Below, piece by piece: positions 52,400-64,000 of a DNA stretch of 64,000 nt. The stretch is from Neckera pumila. Its lineage: Eukaryota > Streptophyta > Bryopsida > Hypnales > Neckeraceae. The position numbers and the translations under genes were made by a program. The notes beneath the pieces are model-generated. The model was not told the origin of the DNA, ran no database searches, and was given only the letters and a program-made list of their open reading frames with translations. Each line of letters opens with the position of its first letter. Position 1 is the first letter of the stretch. The stretch spans positions 18,163,823 to 18,227,822 of the forward strand of contig OZ018408.1 in NCBI GenBank assembly GCA_963969595.1. Reading direction: 5' to 3'.

Positions 52400-55270
52400 A
52401 TTGCATTTTTCAAAGGAATAGGTGCATAAGACACTATTGTTGTACATAGGCTGTAGCAATTATCAATTCAAACGTCCCTATTAATGCAGCAGGTGAGTCT
52501 AAGAATGATGAACAACAAGTTCAAGATGTTTATAGAAGTTCTTAAAAGCGCCCTGAGAATGCCAAAAATGGAGCACCGAACATATTTGCCGTGGCTATTT
52601 CAGAAGGCGTGACAATTCAACACTATAGTGCAATTTCATATAACCTTCTCCATATTTTATTTAATTTTATTGTCGTCATCTATATTTTTGTTTAGGCTCT
52701 TTAATAATGTTTTCATGAGTCACAAACCGCACATACTTGCAGTCCCTATTAACTAATAATGGTTAATTTAGTGCATTTGTACTTGAAACCATGCATTTGG
52801 AATCAATTTTAATCACCTCTCAAAACCTACTCCTTCTCAAAAACCATTTGCTCTATTTTGCATCATTTTTAGGGGTAATTCAAAATGCCCATGCAATTTT
52901 AGAGCCTCCTCCTATAATTGTCGGTGTATTATTTGTGATATCAAGACTACTAGTTAGACTTGTTCTAGTAAGTTGGTCTCTTGTAGCTTTGTTAACTTGG
53001 ATTGTTTCAATAGAGGCAATGAAGACATTAATCCCTTGAAAAGAGAGACCTATGACTACTATATCAAGCTTTAAATTTCCTCTCTTTGTATGCTCTTATT
53101 TTGGAACTATCTATGAATGAATTTTTTGTATTTCTTTTTCAAAGATGTGATTACATATCTTCTATAAGTTGTAAAAAATTCATATTTTTTTGTGAAAATT
53201 TAGAATTATTATGAATTTTGGAGAACCAACATTCTCTAAAAATATCACTAATATCATTCACTATATAACATTTAGTAGTAGCTATCTTTTTTTCTCTTGA
53301 CTCTTGAGTCTTCATCGACAAAGCTCATCACAAGCATATTATAAAGAATTAAAGAAATAGCTACAATATTGGTATAGCATGTGGCAAAATTAGCTATGAT
53401 TGACATCTGAACCACATATTTAATGTCATAGATTTGTGTAGGCACATATTCTTGTGGCGGTTACTTGCCATTTCTTAATGACACATTCAATTTGATTTAG
53501 TTATTTTGAGATTTGATGTATAAAAGAATGTAGAACACATTATATTGGTGCAATACGCAGCTACTAAAGACTAATTGGAGATAGATACGATTGGCAAGCA
53601 AGTATTTTGGGATTCAAACAAGGGCATGACAATATATCCAATTGACAATATGTCAAGCAATGACATCACTACAATGACAATGACTTGCTAAGAGCATGCA
53701 ACCTACTTTCAAAACAAGTAGAAACTTTCCAAATATGAGGATATTCATATTGCATGCATTGTACTTCCTTTGTCTCAAAAATAAATCTATGCTAGACATA
53801 CTTCTATAGTTTCCAATTAAAAACCACATATATTTTTTGGAACAGAGAAAGTATTGTTTAGAATTGCATCAAATACAATAAAGCTAGAGCGTATAACATA
53901 CTTTTGCAAGAGGTTTGCAAAATGGAGCCCTTACCATAACTTATAAGGTATATGACATGTTTTCAATGAGGATCCCATTTGCGCAAGATAGGGTGTCAAT
54001 TAATTAATGAAGGGAATATAATGTTGACCAAGTCCTTCATTATTGTGTGACAAATAACACGTTAATATCTAATGAAGTTACTAAGACTAATTCTTAGTTT
54101 TGCACTTCTCAAAATAAGTTTACCTATAGATGAAGAACAAGTCTGACTAAAATCTATCCTTCCTTAATTTCTACTCAATCCAAACTTGAAAATTAGCAAA
54201 AAAAAAAAAATAGGGCAATCTTCATTATTTCTATTCCTTGGTTGGAGAAAATTATCCCCCACTACCGTTGCTCAATCAGACATATGCTAAAAACACTTAA
54301 CATTATTTGAAATAGGTCATATATCTTAAACAAACACTACGTTCTGAATCTACCTTTCAATACCTTGTAAAATCGAGTGTAAAATGTGTGAAATTATTCA
54401 GCACATAGTTCAATTCCTCTTTGAAGCCAAGGATCATCCCTTTGAATGCTTCTACTAAGCGGCTAAGCCATTCAATTTTTTAATTGAAGCCAACCAAAGC
54501 ATTCATGTGTACAGTGAAAAAGTGGCACTGCCACATTCAAAGTATCTTAACCCCTAAATACCAAAGGCCTTTCTTGAGCTTCTTGGAATTTGCTCTAAAT
54601 CAAACAAAAAGCAAACATTTTCATAAGTTTTATCAATTTTTTTTGAATTGTATTCAACCATACAAATTCGAACTAGACATGTTAGAGATCATATGGGAAA
54701 AGAAAACACAACAATATCACTTATGGATTGAAAGACTATAATATTTGATCATGAGGACGTTAAAATTGAGAAAGTGATTTAAAGTCTTTCAATCCTCTTT
54801 TCTCATGTCAAATCTCAAATTGAGGTCACCAAAAAACTATGAGCTTAAAGGATAGAGCGTGCATGACCCTCCAATCAATTTATGGCTTCTCAAAATCTAC
54901 TCTACATAAATTTTAGCATGATTTTTTCTCCAAGATCTAGTATATTTGAGGCTCATTTCCAAGAGTCTTCAACACTGGTAATCAAGATTCGCAATGGACA
55001 CCCTTGCGTTAAATCTTTCAATAGAAAAATCATAATCATTCATTTTCAAAATCAAGTTTTTGATGCTAAAACTATACTTCAAAAAAAAATTGTTTTAAAA
55101 AAACTACTAAAAATAATAATTTAGTAAGGTTTAATTTATTTAACTTCAAACTTTTGTCAATACTTGAATTGGATGTTTCAAGCATATAGAGGTTTAAAGT
55201 AATTTGAAACAATTTGTATACACAAAAATTTGCGACATTAGAAATGGTACACAAAGTAGTAAAATTGGGT
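52400..55270. other. AT-rich intergenic DNA
   Basis: No gene recognised. It contains the small MITE at 53762-53853 and a lone TTAA-CCCCTAAATACC end at 54547-54562 for which I could not find the partner end. Confidence 0.4.
53762..53853. mobile_element. Short Stowaway/Tourist-like MITE
   Basis: The left end TACTTCCTTTGTCTCAAAAA is the imperfect inverse of the right end, which reads inward TACTTTCTCTGTTCCAAAAA. Total 92 bp, starting and ending with TA. This resembles the CTCYCTCYGT-type termini of mariner-related MITEs. Confidence 0.65.
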
Positions 55271-55278
55271 TGCCTTAA

Positions 55279-56198
55279 TCCTAAGCCCTAAATATGTTTT
55301 TTTGAGAATATAGAGTATTGGGGCAACTAACTACAAATATAATTTTCACTTTTTTTCTTTGAAATTTTCATATAGCATGTGACCAAGGAGAAGCTTTAAG
55401 GCCCAACAATTTTCATAACTTTTGATTGCATGGTTAAAAAGTCAAATGTTGTATGATATGTAGTTTTCATTGCTCAGCGAGCAACTCAAAAAATTCTTTA
55501 AAAATTCCTTTTTTCAGAAATAAAAATTTGAAAATGTTTTTTTAGATTTTTATACATGATGAAAGCTTTGAATCATTCCATTTTGGTCAATGAGATTAAA
55601 ATTATGAGGAGATTTAGTTTGCAAGGAGTTATGGATTCTCTATTCTAAAATAAAATTTGAAGTCCTTTATTTAACTAATTTTCAATATTTGAAACAAATA
55701 AAACCATAGGATATAGACTATTTATTACAAAACTAAAACCACTAGAATTTGCATTTTCCAATTCCATAACTAAATTTGTAACAATTTAGTATTTTAAATC
55801 ATTCTCTACTTCATTCTATTTATTATTTTTTTCCTATATGTTGAACAATTCCAAATGATCTGAAATTTTTCAAGCATGTAGCCAACTTGACTTGAATAAT
55901 GAATCTAAAGAAGCACCACCATTTTGGACATTTTGTCATAAAAATGTGACCTTGTGAAGTATAGCTGCCCAGTTTTTTGCAAGACCAAAAAAAGGATTTT
56001 TGTGAACTCAAACACTTATATCTTGCAATCTACATAGTGGAAATCTGAATTTTTTCCACATCTTCACAAACTAGCATTCTATAAGATCCTACGGTTATAT
56101 AAGTCAAATTTTTATTTATTTATTTACTTTAGTATTTGTACTAAAAATGGCAAAATTAGAGCGTTTTTGGTGAAAACATTGTCAAATTCATTTAAGGA
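55279..56198 (-). mobile_element. TTAA-flanked element, type 2, diverged copy
   Basis: Reverse-oriented relative of 51102-52011 (shared inverse of GGAATTGTACAACATATAGG and of the CCGTAGGATCTT block). TTAA lies on both sides (55275-55278 and 56199-56202). Ends TCCTAAGCCC and TCCTTAAATG are eroded. 920 bp, no ORF of size. Confidence 0.65.
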
Positions 56199-56677
56199 TT
56201 AACAATTACATTGCCTTACCTATAAAAATTACCTCATGACTCGCTGCAAGTGGAGGTAAATGCAACTCTCTCAACTGGCCTTGAACCAGCCCATGGCACA
56301 CATGCTTCAAGGTTGATGAAAATTACTGCATCTTTGTAAATATTTATTATACATAGTGTAAAATGTCAAGAAATTAGTCAGTGAGGGTTTACCATACGTG
56401 TAGGTCAATTTCAAAAATAATTAGGGAAAATTTGGGTTGTGTCTAAAATTTTAAAAATTGTACAATTGTTTCTAAAAATGTGAAAAAATTTCATTGTTGC
56501 TAATTTTGATGTCGACAAGTTCATTCTTGTCCGGCTTTTGAATGGGAGTTTTTGTCCTTTGTTTTTAAATGGCTTTGAAGTGATAGCTTGGCAATTCAAG
56601 TGTTAAAGTAAAAAATTGAAGTAGATCATAAGTAGAAATAAACCCAACCATGAATAATTTACTACTTCCTAATTTAA

Positions 56678-57481
56678 TCCCTAAAGGACATTTTAGATCT
56701 TCAGTAGGCAACCCAAGGAATCTGTCATAGTGATTTTGCAATGGGCAATAAGAAGTTGTAGATTTTCTAGCAAGTTGTAGAACTAGGCAGGGAACAAAGT
56801 TGGATACTTGCTCTCCCTCTGGTAACGTTGAGAAAGAAGTGCCTCCTCTTTTGCACAAGATGATGAACATTGCTTTAAGGCAGACCAGCCCATGGTGGTC
56901 AAATGACCCATAGTGGACACCTAATGACCCCACGACAGTTTTTTTGGCCACAATCAATGTCTAACCTGACATCAATGGAGTGATTAGTGACCTCATGAGG
57001 AACTCCTGCTTTTTTAGTGTAAATCATTGCAGAAAGTCACTTTTCATGGCCTTCTACATTAGAAATTACTTTGACCACTTTAGGTGATTAAGAAGAGCAT
57101 ATTGGATTCAATTTTTGTTGGTTATGGGATAGTCTACTGACTCTTTTGGACAGATCACTTCAAAAATCCGTAACAAATTCATACTTTGTTTGAAAAATAT
57201 AAATTCAATTGCTCTCACTATTTCTCACACTTGTTTTCATGTGGAAAAAAATTTGAAAACTTTCAGCAATGGCATGAGGGTAGACTCCAAAGTTTGACCA
57301 CAATGGGCTGGTTTACTTTACTTGCAATGATCACAATTCCAATGAAGCAAAACCTCATTCCATGCTTCCTCGGACAAGAGAAAAAATGAGAATGTTCAGA
57401 ACGAATTGTTGACACAAGTTCCTGCAATTCCCATTATTCTCTAGACCACATGCCCCTTGGGCTGGGAATGTCCTTGAAGGG
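56678..57481. mobile_element. TTAA-flanked element, type 3
   Basis: Terminal sequences TCCCTAAAGGACATT (56678-56692) and, inverted, CCCTTCAAGGACATT (57467-57481) match at 12 of 15 positions, with TTAA immediately outside both (56674-56677, 57482-57485). 804 bp. A 130-codon minus-strand frame lies inside (56957-56565) but runs out through the element's left end and shows no family motif. Confidence 0.65.
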
Positions 57482-57762
57482 TTAAATGTAATATGTCCTT
57501 TTGTTTAATTCTTAATTCTTGTCCTTTTATTGAGATAGAAGGCTCGTTGTACCTACCCTAAGCCTTTGCTTTGAAAACGGGTGCTGCTGGAAAGTGGAAG
57601 GAAAGGCATTAGGGAAAAAAGCATCCCTCCAGAGGGCTGCTCCATGGACCCCTTTAGTACCTTGAAATTTAGTTTTAAGGAGATGAAAAAATAATTTTTC
57701 CTCTATTTCTGCATAGTTGAAACTGCTGTGGTAGTGGCGCAAGAACCCAAGATTTCAAATAA

Positions 57763-57798
57763 TTTTTTTTTTTTTTTTTTTTAATCTTAAATTTTTTT

Positions 57799-57879
<81 letters not shown>
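57763..57879. repeat. Poly-T and long (TA)n microsatellite
   Basis: A T run at about 57763-57782, then roughly 37 TA units (57804-57878). Open frames of Ile-Tyr repeats across it are artefacts. Confidence 0.95.
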
Positions 57880-57884
<5 letters not shown>

Positions 57885-57899
57885 GATAAAAATAAAAAT

Positions 57900-59290
57900 A
57901 AATCTGCAAAATATGACTGCTCCGGTGAGCAATCATACACTTTAATTGCTCACCAAGGCACTTTTCCAAGTTGACAGGCCATGCTTGAAATAGCACGACA
58001 TGTCAATTTGGAACGGCCCTCCCAAGGGCTGATTTTTCTCTAATGGAGCCTAAGCGTTGCATACTAATGCCGCACACATGAACAATTTGGAGAAGAACTT
58101 CGCACATAAAGTATTGCAAACTCGATCATGTAACTTAACTTTGTCAAGCACCTATGTCTCCGACTCCGTTTAATTTATATGCCCTTGCAAGTTTGAATTC
58201 CTTATGCAATCTAAACTTATATTGATTGTAGAACCACTAGCAGAAGCAGTGAAAATTATAAGAAAAAATACGCAATGGTACTCAGAGCTAGTTTTTATTA
58301 CAAAAAATTTCAGGCCACTGGAAGACTGCTAGGATGTATGAAAATGTGCACTAAGAGAAAATATCAACCAAAAAGGCCGTCAAGAATCTATAAGGTGAGT
58401 AATCAACCGGTGTGCCCTGTCAAATTTCCGATTAAAAAATATTTTTTTAATATTTTTTAATAAAAAAATATTTAAAATAATAATAATAATAATAATAATA
58501 ATGTTGTTTTTTTCACTGTATTTGCACATTTGCCAAAACCCTAATGGGCCTCTATAGGGCCTATACTTTGTGTAATGAGTTTCCATGCATCTACGTCCTT
58601 GACTTTTGGCATTGCTCACACTCAAACCAACGGGTTATTTTTGACGAAATTTTGCACTTGTCAGACTGTTTCAGCTTGTCGGACGCCCTCCCTCCAAATT
58701 TGCTCCAGCGGTTTGAAGGCTTATGGCAACACTTGTCCAAAAAAAGAACACTGACTCAAGCAGAGTGATCGGACTTTGGAGACCAAAGATCAATTTTGTT
58801 TTCTTTCCATACAAGGCTATAATTTTGGCCATACTTTGGCAGTCCCTCCAAAAATTCCGTGTGGATCATTGGCTATGGGAATAGCCTTGTATCACAAAAA
58901 TGAAACCGTGCCAAAGATTTCAGTGTGATAGTCAAGCAAGCTAATTAAGGTAAGCATATTCGAAATGATGTGCAATAATTCACGTGAACACTGAATTTGG
59001 GATGAAAGGGTTGAAATTGAATAGGAAAGTCACCATCTAATAGATTCAATGAATACTCCCATGCTATAGCTTCTACGCATTGCAAAAGGTTCATTTGTTG
59101 TTTCACTGTACCAAAGGGTGCTCTTGGATTTGCATTAGAACCATGTAGGGAATTAAGACATATAAGAATCCAAAAGGACAAGAATAGTTCCCTCCTATAG
59201 TCTACAATGGAAAGCTATATCTTTTTGCTTTGATTGCCTACAATGTATCTTTTTTAGCTCAAAATGAGTTGACCAAAATACATCCATACA
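57900..59290. other. Intergenic DNA with an (AAT)n tract
   Basis: No gene recognised. An (AAT)n microsatellite of about nine units lies at 58476-58502. Confidence 0.5.
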
Positions 59291-59297
59291 TTAAGTT

Positions 59298-59720
59298 ACA
59301 CTAGTAGAAAACGCAGGAATTTCGACAGAATTAAGTTGATTCGGACGCGATGTCCCGGTCACTATTCTATTGATTTCAACAAAATATGTTAATTTTAACA
59401 GATTTCTCAGCAAGGAGGGGTGCATAGGCTTGGTTTTGTGGCATTTGGACCTATGGTGCGGAAGTTATTAAATTTCAAATCATTTATGGATCAAGAAAAT
59501 TAGAAAATTACTTTTTTTATTGATTTTGATCGCGTTTTTGGTACCATTGGAAAGCTCTTGGCAAGGAGGAGCGGACGGGCTTTGTCCCGTGGCATTTGGA
59601 ATGACAATGTGAAAGTTCTTGAATTTCAAAGTTTTTATATCAATAAAAAAATAAAAAAATAATTTTCCTTTTGTTTTGGCTATGGCAACAGCCCAGGGCA
59701 CACTAGTGCATATGAAATAA
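59298..59720 (-). repeat. CACTA-like end followed by dispersed-repeat copies
   Basis: ACACTAGTAGAAAACGCAGG near 59298 resembles a CACTA-transposon terminus. From about 59405 two tandem copies of the dispersed repeat follow (CAAGGAGGGG, GTGGCATTTGGA, then GGTACCATTGGAAAGCTC and again GTGGCATTTGGA), ending CAGCCCAGGGCACACTAGTG at about 59708. Confidence 0.55.
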
Positions 59721-60560
59721 TCCCTAATTTAGTGTTCATTTGCAAAAAAAATTACAAATCCAAGAATTGTAACTATGTGCAATGATCAAATGGTCTACAA
59801 TGGGCTCCCTACCTTGCTACCAAATTTGTGCTAGAACCTTAATTTGTTATTTTCTATTGTTACAAATGAAAGAAAGTTTGTTACAAAAAGAGTTAAATTC
59901 AAACAAGCTATGCAAATTGAAGTGCATATCCCTAATACATTGGCTATAGGATAAATCTTGTGTGGTAAATCCTTAGAGCATTACCACTAGACTCACTTGG
60001 TGACTAAAAAGAGAACCACCCTTCCTAAGTCCTTGCCGAATAATCAACCCACCATCACTCAAACTAGGTTGTTTTCAAGCCATGTACAGGTTTGCAAACA
60101 AGCCCCTTTTTCAAGCTCGGTTGCCTCCTCGCTTTGCAAATTGAATGACCTCTTAACAGATTCATCCACTTTTCAAGCCCGGTGGGCATGCTCTTGGTTT
60201 TGATGTATCTATTTGAAAAACTCGGATCAGGCTCATTGAACACACTGCTGACTGATTATTGATTTGTGGAGACAAAACCTGATTACTCGGTTTCATTTTC
60301 TTATGCTGGCAGCCATCTCAAAACTTTGCTTTCATGACTTTGTGCATAAGACCTAAGTGATGGATCAAAGTTTCCGGAACCTCTTTGCAGCATGGACACT
60401 GCCGCACTTCATCTGCTTGAAATTAAAAATCCTAGTCCAACAAGCACTTGTGCCGGCCGCAGATTGTTCATGCCAATAGTTGAGAGCTGAGACGAGTGTT
60501 TAGGGCAATCAGAAGATTTTGCTCTTGTATGGTTGAATGCCGCCAAGGGGGGAATGAATT
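59721..60560. other. Intergenic DNA without recognised features
   Basis: Short open frames only (for example 59997-60203 plus, 68 codons) with no recognisable motif. Confidence 0.4.
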
Positions 60561-60569
60561 TTCCATATG

Positions 60570-60697
60570 GGTACTTGCAGCTCTAACTTTCTAATGGGTG
60601 TGAACGTGGGCATGTGACACTTGCTACGGTATTGAGAATGGAAAAGCAGAAAAAACGACCAGTCCACACCCATTAGAAAGTTAGAGCTGCAAGTACC
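60570..60697. mobile_element. Hairpin with perfect 33-bp arms
   Basis: 60570-60602 is the exact inverse of 60665-60697 (arms start GGTACTTGCAGCTCTAACTT), with a 62-bp loop. The perfect arms in otherwise decayed surroundings suggest a recent MITE or a functional hairpin locus. No TSD obvious. Confidence 0.85.
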
Positions 60698-60699
60698 AC

Positions 60700-63600
60700 A
60701 ATCTGAAATTAAAAGGAAACATTGATATACTGAGTGAGGAAATCATGTGTATTTGGGGACCTTTTTTGTTGGTCATCATAATTTGTGGTCTATTTGGGAT
60801 CATTGAAATTCAACAACTATAGTATAGAATGAGATGCTTTTTCCTGTTACAATTTGAACAAGCTTAATTTTTGCTCCTACATACTCAAGTGGAGGATGTG
60901 GGCTTCACAACATTAAATTTCAGAACGTACGTAACTCTGATCAATGTGCACTTGGAATTGTACCTATATTGCCAGCAAGCTTGCACCGAAGAGTATCACA
61001 TTCCTCTCAAGCTCTCCCTCACAACAAGTGCATTGGATGCTAGAGTGGGTTTTCAAATTCCAGTTTGACATGTGTTGCTTCACACAAAGGGTTGAAGCTT
61101 TGACACCCTCAAAGTCTCAGTCCTCAAGTTGCACAACAGAAAAGTGGAGGAATGGGGGGTGAAAGATAGAGATGGAGAAAATATGTCAAAACTCATTCAA
61201 GAAGATGCTCAAGAAAACCTTCAAGTCGTTCTGTTGTTGGGTCTACTTTTTTTTAAGATTTTAGCTGTGTGCAAAAAGAGCGCTTGTAATTTTTGAAGTT
61301 AAGGTCTTGACACCTTATATTGTCAAAGGTAATGCCGAACTTAACTGCACACGTTAAAGGGGTATAATTTGACCCAACATACTGAACCCTTGAACATGAG
61401 ACAAAATTATTTCCAGATGTCTTCAAGAAATTCAATATTTTGCAGGGCCTGATGAAACCACTTAAATGAATATAAACCACATGAGGAGAGTGTCATGTAA
61501 GAATAATTTCAATGAGATCTAGTAATGTACAAGTGGGAAATAGACATTCACAAAGAGGAGCTGTGTTTGCAATTCAACTGTGACATCAATCACCTCAGTT
61601 TGTGGTTTCTATTTTGCATTTAAATTTCTCCACAGTACGTCTTGCATCACCCTATTGGATCACCCTGGATCGATCATGCATAGCTATAGTATATATTCTC
61701 ATTAAAACTGAGTTAGGAAAGTCATCTAGAGTCCGGTTGTAAGGCAATGAATACATCCTCTACATACTATGTGTTGGATCTCATTCCACAACCAAGCTCC
61801 ACAAATGATTGAGTTTCTCTAGGGTTTTCCCGTTAGCAATGACTGCTCAAAGTTTTCATATTTAAAGTTGAAGTTGTTACCTAGTACAAACTTTCAGTTG
61901 AAAGGAAATTCACACATCGAACTGTCTCCGAACATCAGGAATACCTGCATGTGTAGATAGATACAACGCCTAGTCCTGTGTACACCAGCAATCAATCATT
62001 TAGGGTTTGCTCTCTCAACTGAAATTCCTTGAGAAGGTCTGCTATACAGTAGTCATCTGATTATTTGTGATCCCCTCGACTCTAAGTTCTATGTATTCAC
62101 TATAATTGCACAACTCCTCAAAAACAGGTGACAGACAATTTTTTCTCTCTCATACATGTTCTAAATCTTGGCAAGTGTGGACTAACAACAACCCTCTCTA
62201 ACAACCCTCTTTCAAAAGGAAAAAAATGGCCTTCTAACTGCAATTTCATGTGTATTCACAGTTCAATCTTCACAATCATGTGAATGTAGTCAAATGACGC
62301 TTGTACACAACTTATGCAGGAGTCAGATTGATTTCTCCAAATACATGGACAATGGATGCACAATTCCAGAGTGACATCAGAGTGTGTTGAGTGTATGACT
62401 GTTCGACTCATGGATGATTACCCTTTTTGTGGTCGCAGACATGAATTTAGATATGAATTTAGACAGCAGTCAGTGACATACTTGGATGTTGTTCAGGGAT
62501 GCAAGTTGTGAGTTGTGAGGCCTAACATTGTGGAGATGACTGTAATGGGCTTGTATCAGAGTTGTTATTGTTAGTCAAAGAGTTCTTAGTTGTTCAGTGG
62601 AGCCAATGAACATCTAAATTTGAATCTAGATTTTTGGTGTTTGGTAACAACACTTACTCGATAACCTAGTGGATTCCCAAGAGCAAATCTGCAAATGGTG
62701 TGTTTTCTTCTAATGTCTACCTGACCTCACTAACTCTTCTGGTATTTGCAAAGAACAGTACATTCCCACTTGGTGTTTGCAGAAAACGGCTTTTAGAATG
62801 TAATACCCCACCTAATTTTGAAACGATGTCAGTTACACAGAAAACTGCTGTTCTCCTGGTTCGGTAAATATATTACTGCTTTTAGTTATACAGTATGTTG
62901 TTCATACATACATGATATGAAGTTGAAGAATCGCGACGTTCTGCATCTGTGCACACTTTTGAGCTGGTCTCTGCATGTGCGCTAAGTGACTGCAGGCGGC
63001 TCCAAAGGCCTTCACTACTTCAGCAATTTCTCAAGAGATCTTTGAATTAGCATTTCAATTCACAGCAACCCACAGAAACTTTCAATTAAGCCACTGACTT
63101 CTCTTGAACCCAACAGGGTATCCGCAGTTTGATATCTATAAATTGAAGACTTGCACATGATTTTGCAGTCGGGTAACTATACAAAATTTGCAACACATTA
63201 TATTTCAGTGATCACTATTAGTAGCATTCTCAATACGGTTTGATTCAAATGAATGCTGTTGTACTGTTGGATCTTGCGATGCATTTTGTGCATGGCAAGT
63301 TGTCGATCATCTGTACTGACTTTCATTTTTGCTCTTCAACTTTGTGACGTGATTTGTTTCAGCTTTGTATGTTCTGGTCCTTGCACAATCTTGAGTTGGG
63401 GCCTTAGGGGAAGATGAGTTGGGGGAAGAGTTTGATGGCGGTATATACTACTCCGTATTACTGGTGTGCATTTTAGAACTTGAATTTATACACCACCATT
63501 ACAACATTGCCTACAATGGGTTCACCAAATCCATCAATTTCCTGAGTGAGCCCTGTTCCCGACAGCAACTCAAACTCCTTCAATAATCAATCACACTGGA

Positions 63601-64000
63601 TTAGCCTTCCATTGCTGTTTTTAAGCATGACTGGCAAGTGCTATTTGGGCCACCGATCCTTTGAATGGAAATGATGAGTGGAATTGTCTACTAACTTATG
63701 CATGCAATACTAACTTAGTCTGCCTCTTTAATTAATTGATGTCAGGGCATAACAAATTCATACATGGAGATATAATTTCATATCAACAGATTTGGCTTGG
63801 CATGGACCCAAAAGTGACGGACCTCTCAGCAAAAGCACAAGAAACTGACAAAGGGTACCTTAGCTCCGCTCGGCTCGGCTCGACTCGACAACCTCCGATC
63901 CGCTTTATTTGGAGGTGGCAAAACATCAGCAGATGCAGAAATTTATTTTTGGAAATGCTACATTTGGACATGCTTTTTGGAAATGCTACATTTGCTACAT
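60700..64000. other. Intergenic DNA, no supported gene
   Basis: Base composition is more balanced than the mid-window desert, similar to the peroxidase flank, so an unrecognised untranslated or regulatory region of a neighbouring gene is possible. Short frames at 60871-61162 and 63783-63971 show no family motif. Confidence 0.4.

Noticed and set aside
52240..52459. Minus-strand frames of Val/Cys/Leu repeats
   Set aside because: Translation of the (AAAAC)n(AAAC)n microsatellite.
54547..54562. Another TTAA-CCCCTAAATACC element end
   Set aside because: No partner end found within the following kilobases, so an element cannot be delimited.
57755..57996. Minus-strand frames of Ile-Tyr repeats
   Set aside because: Translation of the (TA)n microsatellite.

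Overview
The window is a nuclear DNA segment from a land plant. Evidence for this is a five-exon class III (plant secretory) peroxidase, GT-AG introns, and Ty1/copia, hAT and Mutator-type transposon remains in very AT-rich intergenic DNA. The exact species cannot be read from the sequence. A seed-free lineage (moss, liverwort, lycophyte or fern) is my guess only.

Layout. Positions 1-843 are the 3' flank of the peroxidase and include a foldback element. Positions 844-3797 (minus strand) hold the one host gene I can support as intact, a 292-residue class III peroxidase. From about 3.8 to 15.2 kb I see no recognisable gene, only foldback (MITE-like) elements. A decayed BED/hAT transposase fragment lies at 15.5-15.95 kb. 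From 16 to 20.9 kb there is a nest of foldbacks, a 95-bp tandem repeat split by a 430-bp MITE, and Stowaway-like ends. A TTAA-flanked element sits inside another inverted-repeat element at 21.3-22.7 kb. Parts of one decayed Ty1/copia retrotransposon (minus strand) lie at 23.0-23.8 kb (RT/RNase H) and 26.1-27.2 kb (Gag/protease).

The centre of interest is 28,616-40,098. This is an 11.5-kb transposon bounded by related inverted ends and a 10-bp direct duplication (AAAAATGACC). It carries two divergent, intron-containing genes. On the minus strand is a Mutator-like transposase with a WRKY/GCM1-type zinc finger, a MULE DDE-like core and a SWIM finger. On the plus strand is a gene joining a ParB-like domain to a permuted bacterial-type amino-methyltransferase domain. 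An eightfold array with an exact 96-bp period and a palindromic core lies in the intron just before the ParB exon. Both genes carry disabling lesions, so this copy is dead, but the architecture suggests a transposon family with its own DNA-methylation or partition-like accessory gene.

From 40 to 64 kb the sequence is repeat-dominated. It contains a possible LTR promoter/primer-binding site, several about 0.8-1 kb non-autonomous elements with CCC-type inverted ends and TTAA flanks (a piggyBac-like signature), a cluster of a dispersed repeat associated with (AAAAC)n tracts, a duplicated gene-5'-end-like segment, microsatellites and a perfect 33-bp-arm hairpin. I see no other confident host gene.
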